46,418 bases of DNA from positions 1-46,418 of the forward strand of contig JBGCGJ010000025.1 in the NCBI GenBank assembly GCA_045110675.1. Reading direction: 5' to 3'. Of this stretch, positions 25,640-34,604 are shown piece by piece; position 1 is the first letter of the stretch, and every line of letters starts with the position of its first letter. The notes under the pieces were generated by a model. The model made no database searches. It was not told the DNA's origin and worked only from the letters and a program-made list of their open reading frames with translations. A program made the position numbers and the translations under genes. This DNA is from JBALVT01 sp045110675. Lineage in GTDB: Bacteria; Pseudomonadota; Gammaproteobacteria; Pseudomonadales; Halieaceae.

Positions 25640-26260
25640 TTAGGACTGCTTAACGAGCTGCGTTAAGGTACTGACAACAACGTCGATAGCAGCCTTCTTA
25701 CTCAACCCTTGATGATCACGCAGCCTAAGCCACATTTCAGCTGAGGCCACTGCATCGACAGACTCGCGCTGTGTGCATGGCAGAGACTTTACTTCCGGCA
25801 ACCAGTTTTCGAGATCCTTGCGCAATCCGCGCTGATAACGCGCGTAGTTCTTACGCAGAGATTCCATGCGCCATCTCTGCGCCGCGGTGGAGAGAATCGC
25901 GTTCTTTTGATTTTCGTAACCCTCTGCGCGACGCTGAACGGCGTGCAAGATGCGCTCATCCAGTGTTCCACTGCGATCTCCTCCGACAAATAGGGCTTCC
26001 ACCTCCTCCCGCGATTGCTCATCAGCTGCGGCGAACAGGCTTTCCATATCGGCAAAATGCCGAAAGAAGGAACGAATGCCAACCCCAGCGCGCTCCGATA
26101 TCTGCTGGGCGGTCGGTATGAGAACACCCTCGGTAGTCAGCGCAACGGAGGCATCGATTATCGCTTGCCGGCTCCGCTCACTGCGCAGTCGTCGCCCATC
26201 TGGAGCTGTGGGGGTATCGGGTTTTTCAGCTTTATTTACAGTACTACTCAAGATTATCAC
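25640..26260 (-). CDS. TetR-family transcriptional regulator
   Basis: The 206-residue protein has an N-terminal TetR helix-turn-helix (about 25-75: RQAIIDASVALTTEG ... QQISERAGVGIRSFFRHFADMESLF) and an all-helical ligand-binding region. The frame opens with GTG at 26260, and a TTG three codons later is an alternative. It is co-directional with the DsbA-like gene and divergent from the crotonase gene. A palindrome in the intergenic region could be its operator. The ligand is unknown. Confidence 0.9.
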   Translation of the reverse strand: MIILSSTVNKAEKPDTPTAPDGRRLRSERSRQAIIDASVALTTEGVLIPTAQQISERAGVGIRSFFRHFADMESLFAAADEQSREEVEALFVGGDRSGTLDERILHAVQRRAEGYENQKNAILSTAAQRWRMESLRKNYARYQRGLRKDLENWLPEVKSLPCTQRESVDAVASAEMWLRLRDHQGLSKKAAIDVVVSTLTQLVKQS

Positions 26261-26326
26261 CAGGCTTTATGGGCTGTAACTGACGACACGATATTAGCAT
26301 AACGCCTTGCACAGCTGAATACATAA

Positions 26327-26343
26327 TGGCAGCATACCTGCCA
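26327..26343. promoter_or_regulatory. Palindrome between tetR and crotonase genes
   Basis: TGGCAG-CATAC-CTGCCA is a perfect 6-bp inverted repeat in the 106-bp divergent region, 23 bp before the crotonase start. It is a candidate TetR operator. Confidence 0.4.
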
Positions 26344-26366
26344 CATTGTAAACACGGTACATTCGC

Positions 26367-27029
26367 ATGAACTACGAACTGAACAACAACATCGCCACAC
26401 TCACTTTTGACGATGGCAAAGCGAATGTCGTCGGGCATACATTCCTCGACGATATAAATGCGGGTCTGGATCGCGCCGAGGCCGAAAAAGTGGGCGCTGT
26501 AATTATCAAGGGCCGAGAAGGCATGTTTTCAGCGGGATTCGACTTAGGCGAATTTAAGAAAGGTCCCGAGGAAGGTCAAGCCATGGTGAAGCGCGGTTTT
26601 GAACTGCTGGTGCGACTGTACAGCTTCCCGATGCCGACGGTCGCCGCCTGTACCGGCCACGGAATCGCCATGGGGGCTTTCTTGATCATGGCGTGCGACA
26701 GTCGGGTCGGCAGTCATGGAAAATTCAAAATGAGCTTGCCCGAAACGGCGATCAGTATGGCGCTACCACCTATTTTAGTTGAGTTGGCTTCATCGCGGAT
26801 ATCAAAACAACACAAAACCCGAGTGATTCTTCAGTCAGAAGTGTATAACCCGGAGAACGCGATAGCGGCCGGCTTTATCGATGAGGTCGTGGACGCCGAT
26901 CAGCTAGATGCGCGCACGATGGAGATAGCTGAAACACTCGCCGCATTACCCCAGGTGCAATATGCCGCCAACAAACTTTCGCTTCGAGCGCACTCTTTGA
27001 AGATCATGAAGGACAGCCTGGAGAGTTAG
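26367..27029 (+). CDS. Enoyl-CoA hydratase/isomerase (crotonase) family, short form
   Basis: The 220-residue crotonase-fold protein has both oxyanion-hole segments (FSAGFDLGEF near residue 54 and GHGIAMGAFLIMACD near 97) and the following family block (FKMSLPETAISMALPP). Canonical members are about 260 residues. This one lacks most of the C-terminal trimerisation helices. Where hydratases have catalytic glutamates it has E and T in LPETAI, so the reaction type is uncertain. It is divergent from tetR and followed, after 132 bp with a promoter, by madLM. Confidence 0.87.
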   Translation: MNYELNNNIATLTFDDGKANVVGHTFLDDINAGLDRAEAEKVGAVIIKGREGMFSAGFDLGEFKKGPEEGQAMVKRGFELLVRLYSFPMPTVAACTGHGIAMGAFLIMACDSRVGSHGKFKMSLPETAISMALPPILVELASSRISKQHKTRVILQSEVYNPENAIAAGFIDEVVDADQLDARTMEIAETLAALPQVQYAANKLSLRAHSLKIMKDSLES

Positions 27030-27091
27030 AAAAACTCGTATCGGCAAGCACGCCCAAACACCTTTACTAGCATAATAGCGAGCAATCCCTT

Positions 27092-27121
27092 TTGATTATC
27101 GACTGACTAAGAACGTATTAT
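27092..27121 (+). promoter_or_regulatory. Sigma-70-like promoter for madLM
   Basis: TTGATT, an 18-bp spacer and TATTAT lie 40 bp upstream of the madL ATG. Confidence 0.5.
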
Positions 27122-27161
27122 CTGTCACAGAATAAAATCAATAGACATTTGTGAGCCGACA

Positions 27162-27527
27162 ATGATTATTTATGGCGTTGCACTACTTTCCTTCTGCCTA
27201 CTCGCGGGCGTGTTTATTGGCGAGCTGCTAGGGCAGTTAATTGGTGTGAGGGCGAACGTAGGCGGTGTCGGAATATCCATGTTGCTGCTCATCTTCCTGA
27301 GCCACCTACCAGCAATAAAAACCAAACTGGAAACCGGTGCGGCAGCCGGTGTGCTGTTCTGGAACGCGATGTATATCCCAATTGTCGTTGCGATGGCGGC
27401 GAAACAGGATGTGGTTGCCGCGATCGATGGTGGTTGGCTGGCAATCGCAGCGGGTGTAGCTGCAGTGTTGGTAAGCTTCGCGCTGGTTCCAGTGCTGAGT
27501 ATTCGTGCTGATCGGCCGGACTCATGA
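27162..27527 (+). CDS. madL: Malonate transporter subunit MadL
   Basis: The 121-residue membrane protein has four hydrophobic segments and the MadL opening (MIIYGVALLSFCLLAGVFIG ELLG) with a conserved Gly/Asn block (VRANVGGVGISML). With MadM it forms the Na+-dependent malonate:sodium symporter first described in Malonomonas rubra. It overlaps madM by 4 bp (ATGA), indicating coupled translation. Confidence 0.9.
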   Translation: MIIYGVALLSFCLLAGVFIGELLGQLIGVRANVGGVGISMLLLIFLSHLPAIKTKLETGAAAGVLFWNAMYIPIVVAMAAKQDVVAAIDGGWLAIAAGVAAVLVSFALVPVLSIRADRPDS

Positions 27528-28288
27528 TGGAAACACTGATTGCTGTATTTGCCAAAAATAGCCTGATTACCGCGTTCGCGGTGGTTGGTGCGATCATCTA
27601 CCTGTCTTACTGGTTGTCGGATAAATTTTCAGCCGGTCGCATTCACGGCTCGGCCATTGCGATTACCGCAGGGCTGGTGCTGGCCTACATCGGCGGTACT
27701 AGCACTGGCGGTAACAAAGGTATTGCCGACATCGAGTGGCTCGCGGGAATCGGCTTGATGGGCGGAGGAATGCTGCGTGACTTTGCGATTGTGGCGACGG
27801 CTTTTGGGGTCAATCTGGAGGAGTTAAAAAGAGCCGGTGTGCGAGGTGCAATATCGGTGCTGCTAGGGGTTGTTGTGTCGTTTACCGTTGGAGCAATTCT
27901 GGCAGTTCTTTTTGGATACACTGATGCAGCGAGCATCACCACCATCGGAGCCGGTGCAGCGACGTATATTGTTGGTCCTGTCACGGGAGCGGCAGTCGGA
28001 GCAAGTTCAGATATCATTGCTCTGAGCGTTGCCGCAGGTTTGGTCAAATCTATTTTGGTCATGGTTTTCACACCGATGGCCGCTCGCTATATAGGTTTGA
28101 ACAACCCGGCATCGGCGATGGTCTTTGGGGGCTTGATGGGAACCACCAGCGGGGTCAGCGCGGGTCTCGCTGCTACAGACGTAAAGCTGGTGCCCTACGG
28201 TGCAATGACTGCGACCTTCTACACCGGTGTCGGATGCCTGCTGGCACCATCGGTGTTGTATTTATTGGTTAAGGCCCTGGTTGAATAG
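27524..28288 (+). CDS. madM: Malonate transporter subunit MadM
   Basis: The 254-residue protein has about eight hydrophobic helices and MadM signatures (GGTSTGGNKGIADIEWLAGIG, FGGLMGTTSGVSAGLAATD). It is the large partner of MadL. No malonate decarboxylase or malonyl-CoA synthetase gene is visible in the window, so imported malonate must be used by enzymes encoded elsewhere, or the substrate differs. The 3' end overlaps the convergent symporter gene by 20 bp. Confidence 0.92.
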   Translation: MMETLIAVFAKNSLITAFAVVGAIIYLSYWLSDKFSAGRIHGSAIAITAGLVLAYIGGTSTGGNKGIADIEWLAGIGLMGGGMLRDFAIVATAFGVNLEELKRAGVRGAISVLLGVVVSFTVGAILAVLFGYTDAASITTIGAGAATYIVGPVTGAAVGASSDIIALSVAAGLVKSILVMVFTPMAARYIGLNNPASAMVFGGLMGTTSGVSAGLAATDVKLVPYGAMTATFYTGVGCLLAPSVLYLLVKALVE

Positions 28289-29711
28289 CTTCACGTTCGT
28301 GCAACGCAGCTTGGACACCTATTAGCTTTTCCCTGCTGACGTCAATGCGCGCCGCCATCCACCAGGGAATCAGTAGCATAGCAGTCAGAATAGGTCCGAC
28401 GACCATCCCTATGCCAAACAGGGCAGACTCTGAAGCTTCACCAGGTGCCACGCCACCCTGCAGGCCTACATAATCCAACAGCGGCCCTCCGATCATATAG
28501 CCAAATCCCATCACAAACTTCAACGCGAAGGTGGATGCCGCAAAGAAAACCCCTTCTTGACGACGCCCGGTGGCAAGTTCATGTTCGTCGGCGATGTCGG
28601 CCATGATCGAATGCAGGTTGACCGTGCGCAGTATTGTGAGCGCTGTATTGACCGCAGCATGAATGAAGATAAGCGCAAACAAGAGGCTGGTGCCATTTTC
28701 TGGCAGCACCCCCAGTAAACGACCCGGTACAAACCACAAGGAGTTGAAAAACAATCCCATCACGGCGAATTTCAATAAGCTTTGTTTCTGCCAGCGTTTA
28801 CCCAACCATGCCATTCCTGGAAACGCACAGGCCACCGCGAGAAGAGAGGCCACGGATAACCAGGCAATTTCTGAACGAGACAATTCCCAAAAATAAGTCC
28901 AGGTGATCATTTGCAGCGCACCGAGAATACCCAACGCGCCACCCACAGCAATTTCGAAAATAAAGATTCGACGGAAGTTCGAGTTCTGGAGTGTTGCCAT
29001 CGTGTCGCGAACCATGCCCATAAAGCCAGGCGACTCTTCAACGCTTCGTTGGGCGACTGATATGAGACGAGGTATAAATTTCCAAGAGCCAATAATGCAA
29101 ATGGCACAAGCAGCAACAACCAATACAAAAGATGCCCAACCATAGAGCTGATAGTTCTCGTACACCAAACGGCCATCCAGTTCACCGGCATCGCCGAACA
29201 AAAAGATAAGAGAAATTGCGGGCAATGCGACCCCCGCGATCCAGCCCAGATTTGTACGGAAATTGACGATTGAAGAACGCTCAAGATAGTCGTCACTAAT
29301 CTCGGCGCCCATGGCGTTTTGCGGTATGTAGAACACGGTTAAAAAGGTGCGCATCATCAATACTGACAACAGCAGCCAAGCAAATAACGGTCCCTGAGTG
29401 TTCTGAACAAATGCGGCTGGGCTAAATAACATGACAAAGGATGCAGCCAGAGGAATAGTGCCAATGATCATCGCCGGGTGTCGTCGCCCCCATCGAGTTT
29501 TCAGGCGATCCGACCAGGCACCGACCATGGGGTCGGAAATCGCATCCCACAATACCGACAGGAAGATGGCAAGACCTGTTAGCGAGCCAGAGAGCCCCAA
29601 GACTTGGGTGTAGAAGAACAATACGAAGGTGCCGAAAGCTGCATCTTTTGCAGCGTATGGCATGGTGCCAATACCGTAAGCCAGTTTGGTGCCGAAACGA
29701 ATTCGTTCCAA
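28269..29711 (-). CDS. GPH-family (MFS_2) sugar:cation symporter-like transporter
   Basis: The 480-residue inner-membrane carrier has 12 predicted helices. It has the GPH-family N-terminus (KLAYGIGTMPYAAKDAAFGTF), DAISDPMVGAWSDRLKTRWGRRHP between helices 2 and 3, and FYIPQNAMGAEIS further on. Family members move glycosides, pentoses, glucuronides or related solutes with H+ or Na+. The substrate is not predictable. The start is TTG at 29711 with AGGAGAG just before it. It is a single gene on the minus strand, convergent with madM. Confidence 0.88.
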   Translation of the reverse strand: MERIRFGTKLAYGIGTMPYAAKDAAFGTFVLFFYTQVLGLSGSLTGLAIFLSVLWDAISDPMVGAWSDRLKTRWGRRHPAMIIGTIPLAASFVMLFSPAAFVQNTQGPLFAWLLLSVLMMRTFLTVFYIPQNAMGAEISDDYLERSSIVNFRTNLGWIAGVALPAISLIFLFGDAGELDGRLVYENYQLYGWASFVLVVAACAICIIGSWKFIPRLISVAQRSVEESPGFMGMVRDTMATLQNSNFRRIFIFEIAVGGALGILGALQMITWTYFWELSRSEIAWLSVASLLAVACAFPGMAWLGKRWQKQSLLKFAVMGLFFNSLWFVPGRLLGVLPENGTSLLFALIFIHAAVNTALTILRTVNLHSIMADIADEHELATGRRQEGVFFAASTFALKFVMGFGYMIGGPLLDYVGLQGGVAPGEASESALFGIGMVVGPILTAMLLIPWWMAARIDVSREKLIGVQAALHEREAIQPGP

Positions 29712-29820
29712 GTGCTCTCCTTTCCTTCAGTTAGTAAATCGACTTTACACGTATCTCGTAAGAGATAAACCAAGGCGTTGTTTTTTTGGCTTTAAAGAAA
29801 CATTGGCACAAACACAAAAA

Positions 29821-29844
29821 AGCCCAGAATGACTGGGCTTTTTT
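29821..29844. terminator. Bidirectional intrinsic terminator after tRNA-Pro
   Basis: AGCCCAG and CTGGGCT form a 7-bp stem with a 5-base loop, with a T tract after it on the plus strand and an A tract before it. In the minus-strand sense it ends the tRNA-Pro transcript. Confidence 0.85.
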
Positions 29845-29886
29845 ACGCGATATTTCGACAGAGAATACTATCGGAATTTCTAAATT

Positions 29887-29963
29887 TGGTCGGGACGGCA
29901 GGATTTGAACCTACGACCACCACACCCCCAGTGTGGTGCGCTACCAGACTGCGCTACGCCCCG
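29887..29963 (-). tRNA. tRNA-Pro (anticodon GGG)
   Basis: A 77-base cloverleaf on the minus strand with encoded CCA. The anticodon arm CCACA-CTGGGGG-TGTGG gives anticodon GGG, the T arm is TAGGTTCAAATCCTG, and the acceptor pairs CGGGGCG with the matching 3' strand. It sits downstream of the ihfA-merR genes and has its own promoter. Confidence 0.97.
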
Positions 29964-30000
29964 TGATTCTGTCGGCTTGGTGAATACCAACGAGGGCGGC

Positions 30001-30029
30001 ATTATACTCAATACCACCTCGGATACAAA
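30001..30029 (-). promoter_or_regulatory. Promoter of tRNA-Pro
   Basis: On the minus strand a perfect -10 TATAAT (30001-30006) and a weak -35 TTTGTA (30024-30029) are separated by 17 bp. A GC-rich discriminator follows, typical of stringently controlled tRNA promoters. Confidence 0.65.
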
Positions 30030-30035
30030 AGGGAT

Positions 30036-30395
30036 TTAGGAGGGTTTCAGAACTTTTAAAACGTCTTCGAGCTCTTCGATGGTTTCGCGAATAACGGCTT
30101 GCATTTCAACCCCTGGGAGGTTGTCGTCTTCGCCGACCATCCGCTGTCTCGCACCGCCGATAGTGTAGCCTTGATCATAGAGCAGACTGCGAATCTGACG
30201 GATAGTGAGCACATCTTCGCGCTGATAGTAGCGACGATTACCGCGCCGCTTAACCGGCTTTAGCTGAGGAAATTCCTGTTCCCAGTAACGCAATACGTGT
30301 GGTTTAACCGCACAGAGCTCGCTAACTTCACCAATGGTGAAATAGCGTTTGCCAGGAATCGCCGGCAATTCCTGGTTATGACTTGGTTCCAGCAT
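30036..30395 (-). CDS. MerR-family regulator, ihfA-linked
   Basis: The 119-residue protein has a MerR winged helix at about residues 18-85 (YFTIGEVSELCAVKPHVLRYWEQEFPQL then KRRGNRRYYQREDVLTIRQI) and a short C-terminal helix. It lacks effector-domain cysteines. A MerR-like gene of this size directly after ihfA is a conserved gammaproteobacterial arrangement of unknown role. Its start overlaps ihfA by 20 bp. Confidence 0.9.
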   Translation of the reverse strand: MLEPSHNQELPAIPGKRYFTIGEVSELCAVKPHVLRYWEQEFPQLKPVKRRGNRRYYQREDVLTIRQIRSLLYDQGYTIGGARQRMVGEDDNLPGVEMQAVIRETIEELEDVLKVLKPS

Positions 30396-30678
30396 ACTCT
30401 TCCACTCTAGCTTTTAGCTTTTGACCCGGTCTGAAGGTAACAACTCTGCGGGCCGAAATGGGAATCTCCTCGCCCGTTTTGGGATTTCTACCCGGCCGTT
30501 GACTCTTATCTCGTAAGTCAAAATTGCCGAAACCTGACAACTTCACCTGCTCATTGCCTTCCAGACTACCGCGGATCTCTTCAAAGAAGAGTTCAACGAT
30601 GTCCTTTGCCTCTCTTTTGTTGAGCCCTAGCTCTTCAAAGAGGCGTTCAGCCATTTCAGATTTTGTCAGGGCAGTCAT
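30376..30678 (-). CDS. ihfA: Integration host factor alpha subunit
   Basis: The 100-residue HU/IHF-fold DNA-bending protein has the family's DNA-contact beta-arm (GRNPKTGEEIPISARRVVTFRPGQKLK). With IhfB it bends DNA, including at sigma-54 promoters such as those in this window. It follows pheT by 10 bp, as in other gammaproteobacteria. Confidence 0.97.
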   Translation of the reverse strand: MTALTKSEMAERLFEELGLNKREAKDIVELFFEEIRGSLEGNEQVKLSGFGNFDLRDKSQRPGRNPKTGEEIPISARRVVTFRPGQKLKARVEEYAGTKS

Positions 30679-30688
30679 GATCCCGTAC

Positions 30689-33064
30689 CTAGTTCCTAAG
30701 CTCAGCTTTATAATTTTTCTCTAATAGATCAATGACTTGATCCATTATGTTGTTCACGTCAGAGTCACTAAGAGTGCGCGATTGATCTCGGAAAGTCAAA
30801 CCGAATGCCAGACTTTTCCTTTTAGGATCAATGCCTTCGCCTTCATAGACATCAAATAACCTTAAGTCAGTGAGGTAACTCCCTGCAACGCTTCGAACAC
30901 GATCCATTAATTGCGCAGATGCGACGCTTTTGTCGACAACTACGGCTAAATCACGCCTAACTTCCGGAAACTTTGAAATCTCGGAAAACAGGGGTAACTC
31001 AGCATTTAACACCGATTTCAGGTCTATTTCGGCGACATACACAGCAGAAGACAACCCCAGAGTCGACAATACCGTGGGATGTAAAGCTCCCAGAAATCCG
31101 ACCTGGTTCCCATTTTGGGTTAAAACTGCAGTTTGTCCAGGGTGGAGGGCGGAGCGCTGCGCTGCGACAAACTGAAATCGATCTGGGGATCGGGTCAATG
31201 CCAGCACGCTCTCCAGGTCACCTTTTAGGTCATAAAAATCTCCCGCTTCCTTGGCGAGGGCCCAGGATTCAGCAAATCGCTGGCCGGTGGCAACCATCGA
31301 CAAAGTCGGTATCTGCTGCAGGCCTTGCTCACTGGGAACAAAACGCAATCCGGTTTCAAACATGCGTACACGAGGTTGTTGGCGACTGGTGTTCCGCAAA
31401 ACCGCTGTCATTAATCCTGGTAGTAGGCTGGTGCGCATTACAGCCATGTCGGCGGATATAGGATTTGCCAGCGCCACCGGATCAAGATCGGGATCAAACA
31501 CTTGCTGAAGCTTAGGGTCAACGAAGCTGTAGGTGATGGCTTCCCTAAAGCCCCGGGCGCTGAGGTGCCGGCGCAAAAATCTTTGCGAAAGCTGGGTTTC
31601 AGGCTGTGCGGGTATAACCAGGTCTGCCTTGATATGGGTGACCGGCAAGCGGTTGTATCCGTAAACACGAGCGAGCTCTTCGAGCAGATCGGCCTCTATA
31701 GAAATATCGAATCTCCAGCTTGGCACTGTGCACACCCAGCCCTCATCCGTTTTAGTCACGCCCAGGCCAAGACCGCTAAGAATGCGCTCTACATCTGCCG
31801 CCTCCATTTCGAATCCCAACATCTTTAGTATTCGAGGGGCTCGCAGTGTGACATCGGGACGGGCGGGCAAATCGCGCTCAACGGAAACATCCGTTAGAGG
31901 ACCGGCCTCCCCACCTACAATATCAATCAGCAATTGGCTGGCGCGTTCGATAGCCTGGCTCTGCAGCTTGAAGTCCACCCCGCGCTCAAAGCGGTGCGAA
32001 GAGTCTGTGTGCAGGCCGTAAGAACGTGCTTTTCCAGCCAGTAACTCAGGGGTAAAAAATGCAGCTTCAAGGAAGATATCGTTGGTATCGTCGCTAACCG
32101 CTGTGGAGTCACCACCCATAATCCCAGCCATGGCGATGGGACCGGATTGATCGGCAATAACGAGAATTTCCGGACTGAGTTCTATTGTCTGCCCATCGAG
32201 AAGCGTCAGAGATTCTTTTTCCTTCGCGGTGCGAACAACAATTCCACCTTGCAGCTTGGCGTGGTCGAAGGCGTGCATGGGCTGACCCAATTCCAGAAGA
32301 ACGTAATTGGTGACATCGACCACCGCGTCGATGGAACGGATGCCACTGCGGCGCAGTTTTTCCTGCATCCACAATGGACTGGGCTTACTGATATCCACAC
32401 CTTTAATCACTCGTCCAACGTAATGCGGACAGCGATCGGAGGCGTGCAACTCGACCGGGAACGTGTCTTCGATTGATTCCGCCACCGAATCAAATGACAA
32501 AGGAGTCACAGATAGGTTGTTCAGCAAGGCAACCTCGCGAGCGACGCCCGCTACACCTAGACAATCAGCGCGATTGGGCGTCAAACCCAGCTCGAATACC
32601 ACGTCGTCCAACTTCAGGTATTCACGAAGATCTACACCCAGGGGCGCATCAGCCGCCAACTCCATCAGGCCATCAGCTTCATCCGACAGCGTAAGTTCCT
32701 GCTCAGCGCAGAGCATGCCCTGAGATTCAACACCGCGCAGCTTGGCCTGCTTAATTTTGAAATCACCCGGTAGCACAGCGCCAACTCGCGCGAGAGGTGC
32801 CCTTAAACCCTCGCGAGCATTGGGTGCTCCACAGACTATTTGAAAGGTCTCGCTGCCGGTGCTCACCTGGCAGACACGCAACTTGTCTGCATCGGGATGC
32901 TGCTCGGCGCTGATAATTTCGGCAACCACGACGCCGCTAAAGGCGCCAGCTACCGGCTCCGCAGCCTCTACTTCCAATCCAGCCATGGTCAGCTGGTGTG
33001 CCAGGTCTTCGGTACTCAGTTCGGGGCTCACCCATTCGCGCAGCCACTGTTCACTAATATTCAT
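30689..33064 (-). CDS. pheT: Phenylalanyl-tRNA synthetase beta subunit
   Basis: The 791-residue beta subunit has an N-terminal tRNA-binding domain (about 40-150), the B3/B4 editing module, the B5 domain, the synthetase-like core and a C-terminal anticodon-binding FDX-ACB domain (about 700-791, FPEVRRDLAVVVD). Length is normal for bacteria. It lies 28 bp after pheS and should form the (alpha-beta)2 enzyme with it. Confidence 0.98.
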   Translation of the reverse strand: MNISEQWLREWVSPELSTEDLAHQLTMAGLEVEAAEPVAGAFSGVVVAEIISAEQHPDADKLRVCQVSTGSETFQIVCGAPNAREGLRAPLARVGAVLPGDFKIKQAKLRGVESQGMLCAEQELTLSDEADGLMELAADAPLGVDLREYLKLDDVVFELGLTPNRADCLGVAGVAREVALLNNLSVTPLSFDSVAESIEDTFPVELHASDRCPHYVGRVIKGVDISKPSPLWMQEKLRRSGIRSIDAVVDVTNYVLLELGQPMHAFDHAKLQGGIVVRTAKEKESLTLLDGQTIELSPEILVIADQSGPIAMAGIMGGDSTAVSDDTNDIFLEAAFFTPELLAGKARSYGLHTDSSHRFERGVDFKLQSQAIERASQLLIDIVGGEAGPLTDVSVERDLPARPDVTLRAPRILKMLGFEMEAADVERILSGLGLGVTKTDEGWVCTVPSWRFDISIEADLLEELARVYGYNRLPVTHIKADLVIPAQPETQLSQRFLRRHLSARGFREAITYSFVDPKLQQVFDPDLDPVALANPISADMAVMRTSLLPGLMTAVLRNTSRQQPRVRMFETGLRFVPSEQGLQQIPTLSMVATGQRFAESWALAKEAGDFYDLKGDLESVLALTRSPDRFQFVAAQRSALHPGQTAVLTQNGNQVGFLGALHPTVLSTLGLSSAVYVAEIDLKSVLNAELPLFSEISKFPEVRRDLAVVVDKSVASAQLMDRVRSVAGSYLTDLRLFDVYEGEGIDPKRKSLAFGLTFRDQSRTLSDSDVNNIMDQVIDLLEKNYKAELRN

Positions 33065-33092
33065 TGTCTATCTCTCTTGTGGACGGTCGGCG

Positions 33093-34106
33093 CTAAAACT
33101 GTTCGAGGAAACGCAAGTCATTGTCAAAGTACAGGCGCAGGTCATTAACCCCATAGCGAAGCATTGCAAGGCGTTCAACACCCATACCAAAAGCGAAACC
33201 GGAATACTTCTCGGTGTCGATGTTGGAATACTCAAACACCTTAGGGTGCACCATGCCACAACCCATCACCTCCAACCAGCCAGTTTGGCTGCACACCCGG
33301 CAACCTGCCCCGCCGCAGTTCACACACTGAATATCAACTTCGGCAGAGGGCTCGGTAAAGGGGAAATAGGAAGGTCGGAACCGTACCTCTAATTCGCGTT
33401 CAAAGAAAACGCGCAAAAATTCTTCCACGACACCTTTAAGGTCTGCGAAGCTTGAATGCTCATCTATCAGCAGACCTTCGACCTGATGAAACATCGGAGT
33501 ATGGGTTAAATCCGAATCGCAACGGTAAACTCGCCCGGGGCAAATAATGCGCAAGGGTGGTTGCTCCGACTCCATAACACGCACTTGAACCGGCGATGTA
33601 TGGGTGCGCAGCACTGTCGTCTCATCAATATAAAAAGTGTCATGCATGGCTCGGGCCGGGTGATGAGCAGGAATATTGAGCGCCTCAAAGTTGTGATAAT
33701 CATCTTCAATTTCAGGGCCCTCGACCACCTCAAAACCTATGGCGGAAAAGAAGTCCTCCATACGTTCAATGGTTCGAGTCACAGGATGGATTCCGCCGAC
33801 GGACTGACCACGTCCAGGCAAGGTGACATCGATCGTTTCCTCGGCTAGTTTCGCGTTCACCACTGCCGAATCCAGAAGGGTTTTGCGGGTGCCAATTTCT
33901 TCGTAAAGCTCCTGCTTGACTACGTTGATCTGGGCACCAGCGGCCGGACGCTCCTCGTCAGATAATTTACCCAAACCTTTGAGCAAGGCCGTAAGACGAC
34001 CCTTCTTGCCGAGATAGTCCACGCGCAACTGTTCCAGCGTGGCGAGGTCTTCGGCCGTGGATATTGCAGCTTTCGCTTCATCAGCGAGAGCGTCTAGGTT
34101 TTCCAT
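33093..34106 (-). CDS. pheS: Phenylalanyl-tRNA synthetase alpha subunit
   Basis: The 337-residue class II catalytic subunit has an N-terminal coiled coil (about 1-90), motif 2 (FHQVEGLLIDE) and motif 3 (GFAFGMGVERLAMLRYG), with a Cys-rich loop (CVNCGGAGCRVC) around 275-287. AGGGAAAG precedes the ATG. A strong terminator-like hairpin lies between rplT and this gene and may attenuate pheST. Confidence 0.98.
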   Translation of the reverse strand: MENLDALADEAKAAISTAEDLATLEQLRVDYLGKKGRLTALLKGLGKLSDEERPAAGAQINVVKQELYEEIGTRKTLLDSAVVNAKLAEETIDVTLPGRGQSVGGIHPVTRTIERMEDFFSAIGFEVVEGPEIEDDYHNFEALNIPAHHPARAMHDTFYIDETTVLRTHTSPVQVRVMESEQPPLRIICPGRVYRCDSDLTHTPMFHQVEGLLIDEHSSFADLKGVVEEFLRVFFERELEVRFRPSYFPFTEPSAEVDIQCVNCGGAGCRVCSQTGWLEVMGCGMVHPKVFEYSNIDTEKYSGFAFGMGVERLAMLRYGVNDLRLYFDNDLRFLEQF

Positions 34107-34135
34107 TTACTTTCCCTGTTCCTGAGTAAGGGGAC

Positions 34136-34169
34136 AAAAAAAGGGAAAGAGCGAGGCCCTTTCCCTTTT
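34136..34169 (-). terminator. Terminator/attenuator between rplT and pheS
   Basis: In transcript sense GGGAAAG pairs with CTTTCCC (extended by A-T pairs) and is followed by seven U, about 30 bases before the pheS start. In E. coli pheST is controlled by attenuation at this place, but no Phe-rich leader peptide is found here. Confidence 0.85.
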
Positions 34170-34217
34170 GTTTTCTATACATGTAGCCAGCGAACCGCCT
34201 AAACGGTTGGGGTGGAC

Positions 34218-34574
34218 TTAGGCCAGAGCGGCCTTCGCTTGCTCCACGATCGCTGTAAACGCTGCTTTATCGTGTACCGCCAGATCGGCCAATACTCGGC
34301 GATCCAAAGCGATGTTGGCCTTTTTAAGACCATTGATCAAGCGGCTGTAGCTCAGGCCATTGGCGCGAGACTGGGCGTTGATACGTGTAATCCACAGCGA
34401 GCGAAACTGACGCTTGCGCTGACGACGGTCACGATACGCATACTGACCTGCTTTGGTTACCGCTTGTACAGCAACACGAAAAATACGGCTGCGGGCTCCA
34501 TAGTAACCCTTGGCCTGCTTCAATACTTTCTTGTGACGCCGATGCGCCACCACACCACGTTTTACGCGAGGCAT
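34218..34574 (-). CDS. rplT: 50S ribosomal protein L20
   Basis: The 118-residue L20 begins MPRVKRGVVAHRRHKKVLKQ and has the typical basic helices and the conserved WITRINA block. In enterobacteria L20 represses its own operon through mRNA binding near rpmI. It lies 30 bp after rpmI. Confidence 0.98.
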   Translation of the reverse strand: MPRVKRGVVAHRRHKKVLKQAKGYYGARSRIFRVAVQAVTKAGQYAYRDRRQRKRQFRSLWITRINAQSRANGLSYSRLINGLKKANIALDRRVLADLAVHDKAAFTAIVEQAKAALA

Positions 34575-34604
34575 AGTCTTCTCCTATTTAAGTTGGGTAA
34601 CCGG

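Noticed and set aside
34107..34217. PheM-like leader peptide before pheS
   Set aside because: The ATG frame in this gap encodes basic residues and no Phe run before the terminator.
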